From Actinomycetes bacterium (GTDB taxonomy: Bacteria; Actinomycetota; Thermoleophilia; Solirubrobacterales; Solirubrobacteraceae), in the NCBI GenBank assembly GCA_021820105.1, contig JAKAED010000013.1:1-46211 (forward strand): a DNA stretch of 46,211 nt, written 5' to 3'. Positions 17,668 to 28,472 of the stretch are shown piece after piece. The position numbers were made by a program, and so were the translations under genes. Within the stretch, counting starts at the first letter, position 1. Every line of letters begins with the position of its first letter. Under the pieces are notes generated by a model. It did not search any database, was not told where the DNA came from, and saw only the letters and a list, made by a program, of their open reading frames with translations.

Positions 17668-17803
17668 GTGGGGTCACGAAACGGCGTCTGGGGGAGTCCG
17701 GCGAGTCCCCTGGGGCGTCAAATACAGGCTCATGGAGGCTCCGCCGGGGCCAGTTGGCGCTCGCTAGGGTGCTGGCAGCCGCAGCATCGGCTGCAGCGAG
17801 CTC
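17668..17803. other. Spacer between iteron clusters with a short palindrome
   Basis: 136 bp without repeats of the iteron type. It contains an inverted repeat GCAGCCG / CGGCTGC (17775-17794). It may hold the replication start point or a protein site; nothing more specific is visible. Confidence 0.4.
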
Positions 17804-17910
17804 ACCGTGGGCATTTGCTCCGGGACAGTGGGCATCTTGTCCGGCGACCGTGGGCAGAATCTCCGGCAACCGTGGGCGGAATCTCCGGGGACCGTGGCGA
17901 TCTTGTCCGG
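17804..17910 (+). other. oriV: Origin iterons, cluster B (5 copies) over the rep promoter
   Basis: Five 20-bp repeats start at 17804, 17825, 17847, 17869 and 17891. They share ACCGTGGGC and end in CTCCGG or GTCCGG, so they differ from cluster A in the right half (TCTCCGG against TTCCCGG). Spacing is 21-22 bp. The last copy ends 23 bp before the ATG of the rep operon, so initiator binding here would also repress its own transcription, as known for many iteron plasmids. Confidence 0.85.
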
Positions 17911-17933
17911 GGCCCCGCATATCGTCCCATCAC

Positions 17934-18128
17934 ATGAATGACCGTGAAGACCCCCGGCTCGCCGATGCGGGGCAGCGGAAGCCGATCAGTGACGCACTTT
18001 TGCGGCGAGCACTTGAGAAGTTCGGCCGGTGGGAGATGGCCCCGATACCGCCGACGGCCGACGACAAGCTGTGCGCAGCGCAGGCGCGCCAGCATCGGAC
18101 GCCGCGCACGGAGGAGCCCAGGCGATGA
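17934..18128 (+). CDS. Small rep-leader protein sharing a motif with RepA
   Basis: 64 aa, ATG at 17934, stop overlapping the RepA start (ATGA), so the two genes are translationally coupled. Residues about 18-38 read ISDALLRRALEKFGRWEM. The RepA N-terminus has FSDSLFERALARFGGWQM at about residues 21-38, giving a shared SD-x-L-x2-RAL-x2-FG-x-W-x-M core. The rest is charged and lacks other motifs. It could control RepA translation, pair with RepA through the shared helix, or be a duplicated RepA fragment. No Shine-Dalgarno sequence is evident. Not a known family to me. Confidence 0.7.
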   Translation: MNDREDPRLADAGQRKPISDALLRRALEKFGRWEMAPIPPTADDKLCAAQARQHRTPRTEEPRR

Positions 18129-19110
18129 GCGGCCTGTCTGAGGTGCCGCGCTCCATGCCGGGACGGCCGCTGCGCCGCCAGGAGTTCAGCGACTCGCTGT
18201 TCGAGCGTGCCCTTGCGCGCTTCGGTGGCTGGCAGATGTCGCTGACACCGGGGCAGCGAGCAAGCGACCTGATCGAGATCCGCGACGCCGGCGGCGTGGT
18301 GGTGCACCGCACCGATGGCGCGCCACTCGGTTCCGATGAGGCCGACGTGTTCACCTGGGTGCTCGCCCGCTGGGCGCGCGGGGGCCTTTCAGAGGACGGC
18401 GTCCTGAAAACAACGTTGTACGAGATCGTGAAGGCCATGAACGGCGAGCGCCGTCTTGGCGGACGGGACTATGACGCTGTGGCGAAGGCAATCAACAACC
18501 TGTATCGCGCCTCCATCACGGTCAGCGACTTCAGCGAGGGCGGGATGCCCCAGAGCGGTGACGCGAGCCCGTCGCTGTTCAGCGACCGGCGGCTCATCGT
18601 CCAGATCGATTACGGCGAGCATCTGCGCAAGCTTCGCGCTGGTGAAGATGTCGCCGCCCAATTGGTCGGCGGCATGCGTGACGAGACGCTGGTCATCCAT
18701 GTGGCCCCTTGGCTGGTGAAGCGCCTGCGTGAAGAGAACCGTCGCGTGTGGATGGACTTCGCGGTTCAGCGAAAGCTCGGGGCAGGTATGGGCAAGCGGC
18801 TGTACGTGTACGTGGAGGCCTACCCGGGCTTTGAGCCGGTCCCCGATCGCGAGCACCTCGAGCAGGCGCTGATTGAGCTCACCGACCTGGTGTACGCGGA
18901 GCTGGGCGCTCGTTGCAAGGAGCGCTGGGATAACCGCAAAGCGGTCAGGCGCGGGCTTGCCCGGTTGCTGGAGATCGACCCCAACTACGTTGGCGGCGAG
19001 GACGGCGAGGACGGCGAAGATGGCAGCGAGCTGTTCGTCGGGCAGGGCGGGAGCCCTGACCTGTTGCGGGTGGTGCGCCGCCGCAGGACCGCCACGCTGC
19101 CGCTGGCTGC

Positions 19111-19114
<4 letters not shown>
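18125..19114 (+). CDS. repA: Plasmid replication initiator, RepA-like
   Basis: 329 aa from the ATG at 18125, with GGAGGAG eight bases upstream. Residues about 75-140 resemble the first winged helix of RepA-type (RPA family) initiators: DVFTWVLARWARGGLSEDG, LYEIVKAMNG, GGRDYDAVAKAINNLYRASI. Residues about 150-260 (LVIHVAPWLVKRLRE, VWMDFAVQRKLGAGMGKRLYVY) fit the second part of that fold. A Glu/Asp-rich stretch (EDGEDGEDGSE) precedes the C-terminus. Placement just after twelve iterons strongly supports an initiator that binds them. The family assignment rests on pattern and context. It is convergent with the PcrA-like gene: the two stops overlap by four bases. Confidence 0.85.
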
Positions 19115-21400
<2,286 letters not shown>

Positions 21401-21408
<8 letters not shown>

Positions 21409-22150
21409 CGTCTTCGCCCTCGAGCTGGCCTTGTGCTTCATCGTCGCTTCCGTCGTCAGCAGCGGCGAGCACTGCGGTCAGGATCGCGGGCACGTTCAGT
21501 TCGTCGTAACCGTGGTAGCCCGGCAGGTAGCCGTGCGCGAAGCGCGGCGCGGCGCAGCGCGCTGCGTACTGGGGCAGGTTGTGGATGAACGCCACGATTT
21601 CGGTGGCGTCGCCTGCCGCGAGGGCGGTCCGCATGATGTGGTTTCCGAGGCTGCGAGCGACAAGCGGATCGCTCGTCGGCAGCGGGTCATAGCCGCGTGC
21701 GACTGTGGCGGCGAGAACCGAGGTCACTGTGGCGGTGATCTGCTCGCGCGCGACGGGCAGCCCCGGGAAGTAGGGTCCGAAGCCACCGCGAAGCTCAGAG
21801 ATCAACTCGGCGTAGTGCGCCATCACGAACAGGTCGTCGTCGCTGTGGGCGTACAGACGCCGTGGGTCCACGACGAACGAGTCGTCGTCGGAGACGAGGT
21901 CGAGCAGCGAGAGGTGGGCGTAGCCGAGTTCCCTGACCCGCCCGAGGAGCAGAAGTTCCTCCTCGTCGAGGTCCTGGTCACAGAGGCGGTAGGTGGCGGC
22001 GAGCAGCGCGTTGATGTTGGTGGGCGTGCATGAGCGGATGTAGTCGACGAGCGGCGCGTCCTGTTCCAGGTCCGCGCCTATCTCGGCGAGCAGCTCGGGG
22101 TAGCTGCAGTGCTCCAGGAAGTCCTGCAGGTTGTTGGGTTGCTCGCGCAT
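21401..22150 (-). CDS. Unknown conserved-looking acidic protein
   Basis: 249 aa, ATG at 22148-22150 overlapping the previous stop (TGATG) and ending across the PcrA start, so it sits in a tightly coupled chain. It is acidic and mostly helical, with text such as DLDEEELLLLGRVRELGYAHLSLLDLV and a C-terminal tail rich in Asp/Glu. No catalytic motif, signal peptide or membrane segment is seen. Family not recognised. The operon position between coupling protein and helicase suggests a plasmid transfer or maintenance role. Confidence 0.8.
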
Positions 22151-22344
22151 CAGCAGTCGTAGTCGTAGGTGGACATTTGCCGCACCCGCGGGGTGACCCC
22201 AACGTTGAGCCCGAGCTGCTCCTGCGGCTCGGCGGGCGGGGGGCACATCTCGTCGAAGGTGGGTGGGGAGTAGGCGGCGAACAGGCTCATTTGCCCGGCA
22301 AGGAGCTGGTTGAGCGCTTCGCTTTGACGTTTGGCTGCGCTCAC
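22150..22344 (-). CDS. Small unknown protein in the transfer operon
   Basis: 64 aa, GTG start overlapping the upstream stop (GTGA) and stop overlapping the next ATG. Sequence is Gln/Pro-rich in the middle (FDEMCPPPAEPQEQLG) with a conserved-looking end TYDYDC. No domain recognised. The overlaps on both sides support a real gene. Confidence 0.65.
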   Translation of the reverse strand: MSAAKRQSEALNQLLAGQMSLFAAYSPPTFDEMCPPPAEPQEQLGLNVGVTPRVRQMSTYDYDC

Positions 22345-22655
22345 TTCCGCGCCCCCTGCGGGTGTGCGACAGCGTGGGGGAGGGTGGACGCGACCGCGGC
22401 GGCCTGCCCGCCGACGAGTACAGCGAACCCGGCGACTGCCAGGGTGACCACGGCAACGGCGGCGAGCGCGCGTGGGACCCGGGTTGCCAGGGTCACGATC
22501 GAGAAGATGGCGGCCATGATCGCCATGCGGGCACCCATCTCGGCGCCGAGCACGGCGATCGCGACGGCGACGGCCAGCAGACAGGAGAGCGGGATCAGCG
22601 GCGAGCGGGCGGGCTCAAGGTAGGTGGCCTGCTCGGATCGGAACGGAACGCGCAT
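22341..22655 (-). CDS. Small membrane protein with two transmembrane segments
   Basis: 104 aa, ATG at 22653-22655 overlapping the stop of the coupling-protein gene (TGATG). Two or three hydrophobic segments: about residues 18-38 (LIPLSCLLAVAVAIAVLG), 43-60 and 65-85. The N-terminus is basic and the C-terminus short. Small membrane proteins beside VirD4-type coupling proteins often link the ATPase to the secretion channel; that role here is inference. Confidence 0.75.
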   Translation of the reverse strand: MRVPFRSEQATYLEPARSPLIPLSCLLAVAVAIAVLGAEMGARMAIMAAIFSIVTLATRVPRALAAVAVVTLAVAGFAVLVGGQAAAVASTLPHAVAHPQGARK

Positions 22656-24436
22656 CACGCTGCCTCCATGAAGCTCGGGGGACCGAAGTCGTCGAGCGGG
22701 TCGGTGTGCTTGTCAGGGTCATCAGCCATCGCCCTGAGGACCGGATCCTTGTAGTAGCGGCGCTGGTCAAACAGAGTCGGTGGATAGTTGGTGTGCACGA
22801 GAATCCCTTGCTCCTGGCCGATGCGTTGCAGTGCCTGGGCGGTCTGGATCTCAGGGTTGAACGTCTGGTCGCCGGCGAGCTGGCCGACGAGGCGGTTGAG
22901 CTCGCCAACGGTCTCACCGTCGGTGTTTGACCCGAGGTACACCTTCGCCTGGGATGAGCCGAGGATTTCGCGGGCCGCCTCGGCGCCGTAGCGGTCCTGG
23001 ATCTGGGAGACGGAGTGCCAGACGGTGATCAGTCGGCTGTTCGGCAGACAGGCGGACATGATGCGTGTCAGGTCCTGCAGCGGGGCGATCTGGCCCGCCT
23101 CGTCGAGCGCGAACATCGCGGAGACCGGGAGTTCCCTGCGCCTGTTGTACTGCTGGCTCAGGAAATACAGCATCTCCGAGAGCATCATCACGATGATGGG
23201 AGCGAGCTGTTTCTGGTCGTCGGTGTCGGCGACGATGTAGAGAGTGTTGGCGGGCTCGATACCTCCTGGCTTGCGGCCGAAAACGGCCTGCGGGGTGATG
23301 ATCCGCCGACCGGTTTCGGCGGCACGCCACGTCTCGGCGGTGGCGCGGGCGGCCGGGTTGCCGTAGACCTTCAGGAAGACGCGTGTGGTGCCGATGAGGC
23401 CGTCGAGCTGGCGCTCGTTGTAGTCGAAGGTGCCTTCGAGCTTGGCGAGCGCCGCGGCGCACGCCTGCTGGATCTTCGGTTCGCCGGCGTGACCGCGACC
23501 GACCATGTCCAGGATGGCTTTCGCGTCGGTCGGGTCCTTGCGCTCCAGCCAGTCGAACACGTTGAGGATCGAGCCCTTCGGGTGCCATGCGGCGGCGTAG
23601 ATGAAGGGGGCGAGGAGGTTCTCGGCTTCTTCGTTGAAGTAGTCCTGAGAGCCACCTCCCGACAGCCCGACCGCGCCCGTGAACCATCTGGCGACACGCA
23701 GCGCGTGACCCCAGTCCTGGCAGGCGTGAATCGGGTCGTAGAAGTCGGTGTCACCGGTCAGGCTGAACGGGTCCCACTGGAAGACGTCGCCGAGCTCGCG
23801 CCGGCGGGTGATCGTGTGGTCGCGAACATCGGTCCGCACAGATGTCGACACGACGGGCCCGGTGTGCTCGAGCAGCGCGGGGATGATGATGCTGGCGGTC
23901 TTGCCCGTTCGCGGCGGGGCGATCACGACGGTGTGGGCGTTCTTTTGGATGGCGACCCGGCGGCCCTGGTGGGTGCCGATGACGATCTGGTCGGGCTGGC
24001 GGCGGTCGACGAGCAGCGGCGCGATCGTGTGCGTGCGCCCGTATGTCCGTGGCGAGATGCCCTTCAGCTGCCACCAGCGACGGTCCGCGACCGGGGTACT
24101 GGCGATGTTGTCGAGGTAGCGCAGGATCCCGGTCGCAACAGCGACCTCGGTGGCCACCAGCAGGAAGAACGAGAGCCACCAGCGAGCGTGCTCGAGCGAA
24201 GCCTGCCTGATGTCGGCGGGCCAGTGGCGGGTCACGTTGTGGATGCTGATGAGCGTCCCGACGGCGACGATGATCGCCTTGCCGTAGTTGAGGTGGGGCC
24301 AGTGGCCGGTGATCGCCCAGGTGGCGAGGACTGGGCCCGCCCAGATGGTGAGGGCAAGCGAAGCGAAGAACGCGATGGCGAGCAGGACGATCGCGACACG
24401 CTTCTCAGCCTTGATGTATTTGCGGTTCTGGTTCAT
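22655..24436 (-). CDS. traG: Type IV coupling protein, VirD4/TraG family
   Basis: 593 aa. Two N-terminal membrane segments (about residues 13-40 and 84-106) precede the cytoplasmic ATPase. Walker A is APPRTGKT (173-180), close to the usual APTxSGKG. Walker B is MFALDEAGQI (441-450), followed by LTRIMSACLPNSRLITVWHSVSQIQ, which is typical of VirD4/TraG. These hexameric ATPases recruit the relaxase-DNA complex and feed it to the conjugation channel. The gene starts 6 bp after the 900-aa protein gene ends. No VirB4, VirB6 or pilin gene is in the window, so the channel is either outside or supplied by another element. Confidence 0.95.
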   Translation of the reverse strand: MNQNRKYIKAEKRVAIVLLAIAFFASLALTIWAGPVLATWAITGHWPHLNYGKAIIVAVGTLISIHNVTRHWPADIRQASLEHARWWLSFFLLVATEVAVATGILRYLDNIASTPVADRRWWQLKGISPRTYGRTHTIAPLLVDRRQPDQIVIGTHQGRRVAIQKNAHTVVIAPPRTGKTASIIIPALLEHTGPVVSTSVRTDVRDHTITRRRELGDVFQWDPFSLTGDTDFYDPIHACQDWGHALRVARWFTGAVGLSGGGSQDYFNEEAENLLAPFIYAAAWHPKGSILNVFDWLERKDPTDAKAILDMVGRGHAGEPKIQQACAAALAKLEGTFDYNERQLDGLIGTTRVFLKVYGNPAARATAETWRAAETGRRIITPQAVFGRKPGGIEPANTLYIVADTDDQKQLAPIIVMMLSEMLYFLSQQYNRRRELPVSAMFALDEAGQIAPLQDLTRIMSACLPNSRLITVWHSVSQIQDRYGAEAAREILGSSQAKVYLGSNTDGETVGELNRLVGQLAGDQTFNPEIQTAQALQRIGQEQGILVHTNYPPTLFDQRRYYKDPVLRAMADDPDKHTDPLDDFGPPSFMEAA

Positions 24437-24442
24437 ATCTGT

Positions 24443-27145
24443 CTACATCCCGAAGCCGAGCTCGGCCTTGACGATCGGGCCGGCAGCCTGGGCAAGCCCG
24501 ACCTCGGCGCGGAACTGCGTGACCTTGTCGGCCAGCATGGTTTGGTCGGGGCGGATGCCCGGGTCGGCGTCGTCGGTGATGCCGTAGCGCAAGCGATTGG
24601 CGGCCAGGTCGCTGGCAAGCGACTGCCAGCGGGCCGCACCGGTCTCCGGACGCGGCCCGAGCGTGCGGTCCAGCCACTCGGGCTGGCGGCCTATCTCCTC
24701 CTCGATCGCGTTGCGCTGAAGCTGTGCAGTCCTGCCGAGCAGGTCGTTGCGCACCTCCACTAGGTCGCGCGCCCGCTTGGCCAGAGCGTCGGCATCCGGC
24801 CCGATCTGCTCTCGTAGGCGAGCCTGCTTCTGGGAGCTGGCTTCGAGCGCCTCGGCGATCGGCTTTTGCGCATCCCACTGGGCCCGCTGACGCACACGCC
24901 AAAACGGGGGTCTCCGTGCGGGGTCGTAGCCAGGGGATAGGGAGGACGCGGTGCGCGCGTGCTGGTCCTTGAGGCCGGCTAGGTCGAGCGCGAGTTTCAT
25001 GCGCGGGTCGGCGAGCGCCGCCCCGACCGTGCCCGCCTCCAACCGAGCGGTCATGTACGCGTCGCGAGCGGGCGTGTGTACGTAGTGCTCCTGCGCGGCG
25101 ACCTGACGGACGGCGAGTTCTTCCTGTGCGAAGTGCGAGATCTCCAGCCAACGGTCCGCTTCAGCGGGCTCGTACTCGCGCTGGGCCACCCAGGTCTGTT
25201 CGCTGGCCCACTCGTAGACGCCGTGAAGCTGATCCTCTGACAGACGGTTGGCGATCGACTCATCGAGACCGGCGGCCTTCAGGCCTTCGGCGACCTCCAG
25301 GCCGCTGAGGCGCTCAAGATCAGGGCGGGTGTAGATGTCGGCGGCGGGGCTCTCCGTGGAGGGAGGTTCGAGGGTTGGTGCGGCGCGCTGGTTCTCTTCG
25401 ATCGTGCGCTGGTAGGACTGGGCGATGCGGCCGGCGATCTCTCGCACGTCTGCGCTGTGGTCCTGTCCATCTGGTGCTGGCGCGGGCGAGGTGCCGACCT
25501 GTTCGATGCGGGCCTCGAACTCGGTGAGCATCTTGTGGGACCCGACCGCGAGGATCTGGTCCTCTCCGCCGAGGATCTCTGCACGCCGCAGCCAGTCGTT
25601 GACAATCTGTTCCTGGGCGCGCCACCGGGGCATGTCGGCTTCGGCGGCCACGGGGTCAATGCCGTTCTCGGCGCCGGGGCTGAGGGCATCAAGCACCTCG
25701 TCGACGGTGTAGAGATCCAGCACCCGGTTGGCGTCGCGCACGCGCAGGCGGCCTCCGCCGATCGACTCGTCTTCCAGGTTGAAGTGGTCGCGAATGCCCT
25801 TGGCGCTGCGTGCCTCATAGCGGATGCCGCCGTTCTCGCGACCCTCGATCGTGGCCTCGTACTGCTCGAGCTGGCCGTCGGCGTCGAAGGCGACATTCAG
25901 ATCGCGGTCGTGTCGCTGGACTGCGCGAGCAACGGCCTCGTCGACGCGCGTGGCGACTGGGCGCAGCAAGCCGTCAGGTTCGAGGGCGATGTAGCCCTTC
26001 TCGACGCGGTAGTCGCCTAGCGGCGCCACGGCGGGGTCGTCGACGCCGGTTACGGCGGCTGTCACCCGGGCGTACACGGTGCCGGGTGTGTCGTCGGCGG
26101 CGGAGTACTGCATCACCCGGGGTGCTGCGCGGTCCTCGTCGATGTGAGGCTCGCCGAGGCCCTGGTAGGAGCGGGCGGCAGCCTCGGCAAGCTGGGCGAG
26201 AGCTTGCTGCTGTGCGGAGGTGAGACGATCACGGGCGGCCACCGGCTCGCTGGCGATGGGCTGAAGCTCTGTCTCGAGGGCGACGGCTTCCTCGGCGGCG
26301 GCGACGTGTGCGGGGGCTGGCTCACGGCCGTAGGCGCGGTCCACGCCAGCATCGACCTCGGCGGCGGCGAGATCCCAGGCGGCCCACATGTCTTCGGGCA
26401 GATCACCCGGGTAGACGCCCTCGTCGCTGTCGCGTGCGAGGTCGGCGCGGAACTGGCGGTGCTGGTCGATCGCGTCACGCAGATACTCGGGGTGCTCGGT
26501 GAGGCGCTCAGCCAGCGTCCACTGGTTCCACTCTCCGGTCCCGGCGGCCTGCGACTCAAGCACCGCGCGGGTCGCGCGATCGTGAAGCTGCGAGCCGAGG
26601 ACGAACCGGGTGTCCTTGGACGGTGTGATCTCGAGCTGGCGGTCGTAGGCGTCGAGCTGCAGGGCGAGGAGGTGCTTGCGGTAAGCGCTTGCGGCCGCGA
26701 TGTGGTCGAAGCCTTCGCCGTGGCGGTAGTCGGCTGCGGAGAGCCGAGTCTCGTGGTATTCGAGGTGGCGCGCCAGCGTCTCCTGGGCGCGGAGGTGAAC
26801 AGCCTCCGGGACGTGGTAGGCGAGCTCGCCGTTGGGCCCGATGGCTTCCTGGGCGATCATCTCGCGGACGGCGGCCTCTTCCTCGAGCACCGCGACGACG
26901 TCGTGCACGCGGTCGATGGCCACTTGGCCCGCGACTCCCTCCTCCGGTAGCGCTTCGGCATCGCGCAGCACCATGCTGGAGCGCTGCAGCATCCAGTCGA
27001 TCTCTCGTTGCGGGGCTATGTACAGGAATGCGTCGACGCCGCCGGCGGAGGTGACGCGGGCATCGAAGTCGGTCAAGAAGGCCTGACGAATCGACTGGTG
27101 TGCCGCAATCTGGGCGAGTGAGGGGGTGTTGTCGTTGTCTGCCAC
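24443..27145 (-). CDS. 900-aa transfer-operon protein with relaxase-like C-terminal module
   Basis: Start set at GTG 27143-27145, which has GGAG seven bases upstream; an in-frame GTG at 27178 right behind the promoter-like element is the alternative. Mostly long charged helices with many Glu/Ala/Arg. Recognisable pieces: a SIRQAFLTDFDARV N-terminus, a middle segment with beta character (about 410-470, YRVEKGYIALEPDGLL), and the last roughly 85 residues QPEWLDRTLGPRP ... FRAEVGL ... ELGFGM. That last module is shared with the relaxase and the 192-aa protein. It is the first gene of the operon that encodes the coupling protein. No relaxase histidine triad or Walker motif. Function unknown; a relaxosome accessory or a co-transferred protein is inferred. 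Confidence 0.85.
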   Translation of the reverse strand: MADNDNTPSLAQIAAHQSIRQAFLTDFDARVTSAGGVDAFLYIAPQREIDWMLQRSSMVLRDAEALPEEGVAGQVAIDRVHDVVAVLEEEAAVREMIAQEAIGPNGELAYHVPEAVHLRAQETLARHLEYHETRLSAADYRHGEGFDHIAAASAYRKHLLALQLDAYDRQLEITPSKDTRFVLGSQLHDRATRAVLESQAAGTGEWNQWTLAERLTEHPEYLRDAIDQHRQFRADLARDSDEGVYPGDLPEDMWAAWDLAAAEVDAGVDRAYGREPAPAHVAAAEEAVALETELQPIASEPVAARDRLTSAQQQALAQLAEAAARSYQGLGEPHIDEDRAAPRVMQYSAADDTPGTVYARVTAAVTGVDDPAVAPLGDYRVEKGYIALEPDGLLRPVATRVDEAVARAVQRHDRDLNVAFDADGQLEQYEATIEGRENGGIRYEARSAKGIRDHFNLEDESIGGGRLRVRDANRVLDLYTVDEVLDALSPGAENGIDPVAAEADMPRWRAQEQIVNDWLRRAEILGGEDQILAVGSHKMLTEFEARIEQVGTSPAPAPDGQDHSADVREIAGRIAQSYQRTIEENQRAAPTLEPPSTESPAADIYTRPDLERLSGLEVAEGLKAAGLDESIANRLSEDQLHGVYEWASEQTWVAQREYEPAEADRWLEISHFAQEELAVRQVAAQEHYVHTPARDAYMTARLEAGTVGAALADPRMKLALDLAGLKDQHARTASSLSPGYDPARRPPFWRVRQRAQWDAQKPIAEALEASSQKQARLREQIGPDADALAKRARDLVEVRNDLLGRTAQLQRNAIEEEIGRQPEWLDRTLGPRPETGAARWQSLASDLAANRLRYGITDDADPGIRPDQTMLADKVTQFRAEVGLAQAAGPIVKAELGFGM

Positions 27146-27181
27146 TTGGGATCTCCGGTTGAGGGATGGCCTCTGCACCCA

Positions 27182-27217
27182 TAGGACGAGGTCAGCGGCG
27201 CGTGTGGCGGAGAAATG
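27182..27217 (-). promoter_or_regulatory. Shared bipartite promoter-like element, copy 2
   Basis: Minus strand: CATTTCTCCGCCA, 12 bases, ACCTCGTCCTA, identical to copy 1 in both blocks. It lies 36 bp before the chosen GTG of the 900-aa gene, and so heads the coupling-protein/PcrA operon. Allowing six to seven bases after the element for the transcription start, the leader would be about 30 bases and include the GGAG ribosome site. Confidence 0.7.
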
Positions 27218-27253
27218 CGGAGAAAAACTTTGGGGCTGCGCCGAGGGCACCCA

Positions 27254-27514
27254 ATGCCCGCCAGGGTGCGAACATGTGTTCGTATGGGTGCGCGTGGGGA
27301 TCTCGGCTCCACCAGGGAGACGGTGCGCCGCTGCGAAGTACATGGCGGCGACGTGGCGCTAGACGCGCTCAGCGTGGGGTGGACCCCCATCCATTACCGT
27401 GGAGGGCCGCTCGTTTGGGCCTGCCCGGAGTGCTGCCGGAAGCTCGGCGTGCACGGCCAGACGTTGGGCCCACCCCGGTCGCGCACGGTGCGCCAACCGC
27501 CACGCCCCGACTAA
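27254..27514 (+). CDS. Small putative zinc-ribbon protein
   Basis: 86 aa from the ATG at 27254 (ATG 27284 also possible). It has C-E-V-H then, about 30 residues later, CPECC, a Cys/His set that could bind one zinc. Third codon positions are strongly G/C across the second half, as expected of a real gene here. It is the only plus-strand gene between two minus-strand units and starts close behind the minus-strand promoter element. No ribosome site is clear. Related in style to the HNH-type zinc proteins on this element but without a nuclease motif. Confidence 0.4.
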   Translation: MPARVRTCVRMGARGDLGSTRETVRRCEVHGGDVALDALSVGWTPIHYRGGPLVWACPECCRKLGVHGQTLGPPRSRTVRQPPRPD

Positions 27515-27557
27515 CACTGGGACGCAAGCGCCAGCGGGTGCGAGTCCTTCGGCGCTA

Positions 27558-28349
27558 TCAGGCGGAGGTGGGCTGACGTGAGAGCACGCGCAGCTCGCGC
27601 AGCCCTCCGCCAGCGTCCACGCGCGAGTACGCGAGAGTCACGGGCCCGCCGACGAGATGCCTGCAGTCTCGACCGGCGAGCGCGGTCACGCGTCGTCCGT
27701 CCACCTCGCATTTGAGGTGCCACGCCCCGTCACGGTCTCGCACTGCTGCGACACCATCGGCTTCCACCAGGCAGCGGGCTTTGTGCTTTAGCCAGGCGGT
27801 CTGACGACCCGCACGGTAAGGGGAGGAGGGCCGCTTGAGCACGGTCCCCTCGAATCCGAGGGCGACGATGTCCTGGTGCGCGGCCAGCGTGGCAGCCTGC
27901 GACCCGATCGCGTGCACGCGCCCCGAGTTCGGCAGCGCGGAGGCGAGCAGCCGGTCGCGTTCTTTCCACGTCTGCGCTCTCACGTCGATGCCGTCGAGTT
28001 GCAGGACGTCGAAGCCGACAAAGGAGAGGCGGGCTGCCGCCGCGGGCCGGTGGTGCAAGACGGCCTGTTGCACGCACTCGAAGTCTTGCGCCGGTTGACC
28101 GTCGCGTTCACCGACGGCCACCAGTTCACCGTCGAAGGTGCTCGCTCGCGGAGCTTGCGAGAAGGCTTCGCATAGGTCGCCGACACGGTCGGTCAGGTTC
28201 GTGCCGTGCCGGGACCAGGCGCACACCTCGCCGCCCGCGTCAATCTCGATCAAGAGCCGAAAACCGTCCCACTTTGGCTGCAGAATCCAGGCTCCCGCCG
28301 AAGGCCACCGTTTCGTCGGCGAGCTGAGCATCGGTTGCGGCGCGGACAT
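27558..28349 (-). CDS. ATP-dependent DNA ligase, minimal catalytic type
   Basis: 263 aa. The nucleotidyltransferase motif I is LQPKWDGFRLL with the likely adenylated Lys26, motif III is FDGELVA, motif IV EGTVLKRPSSPYRAGR and motif V WLKHKARC. The C-terminal roughly 70 residues are beta-rich and would form the OB domain (WHLKCEVDGRRV). Length matches LigC/LigD-type ligase domains and minimal phage ligases. It seals nicks using ATP; on a plasmid that moves as single strands this could act in recircularisation or lagging-strand joining. It is a single gene between the 192-aa gene and the small zinc gene. Confidence 0.9.
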   Translation of the reverse strand: MSAPQPMLSSPTKRWPSAGAWILQPKWDGFRLLIEIDAGGEVCAWSRHGTNLTDRVGDLCEAFSQAPRASTFDGELVAVGERDGQPAQDFECVQQAVLHHRPAAAARLSFVGFDVLQLDGIDVRAQTWKERDRLLASALPNSGRVHAIGSQAATLAAHQDIVALGFEGTVLKRPSSPYRAGRQTAWLKHKARCLVEADGVAAVRDRDGAWHLKCEVDGRRVTALAGRDCRHLVGGPVTLAYSRVDAGGGLRELRVLSRQPTSA

Positions 28350-28417
28350 ACCAGTTCAGCGTAGTCACGGGCACCCGCGGCGCGGCAGAGGCTTGTTGCG
28401 GTGCCCCGGAAGTGGGA

Positions 28418-28440
28418 ACGGCCCGCCAGGGGCGGGCCGT
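28418..28440. terminator. 10-bp hairpin after the 192-aa gene
   Basis: ACGGCCCGCC pairs perfectly with GGCGGGCCGT, three-base loop. It lies about 33 bp beyond the stop of the gene at 28473. No long T-run follows, so termination strength is uncertain. Confidence 0.6.
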
Positions 28441-28472
28441 CACACAGAGCGGTCGGATGCGGCGGCCTAGGG

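Noticed and set aside
17498..17910. Possible CRISPR array
   Set aside because: Repeats are 20 bp with spacers of only 1-3 bases; this is phased iteron structure, not repeat-spacer structure.
17459..17920. Minus-strand frame of 153 aa with repeated Pro-His-Gly text
   Set aside because: The repeats in the protein are just the translated iterons.
23015..24763. Long plus-strand frame of 582 aa
   Set aside because: Antisense to the coupling protein with clear Walker motifs; composition is that of a shadow frame.
27073..27390. Minus-strand frame of 105 aa across promoter copy 2
   Set aside because: It reads through the shared promoter-like element and has no ribosome site; the element explains the conservation.
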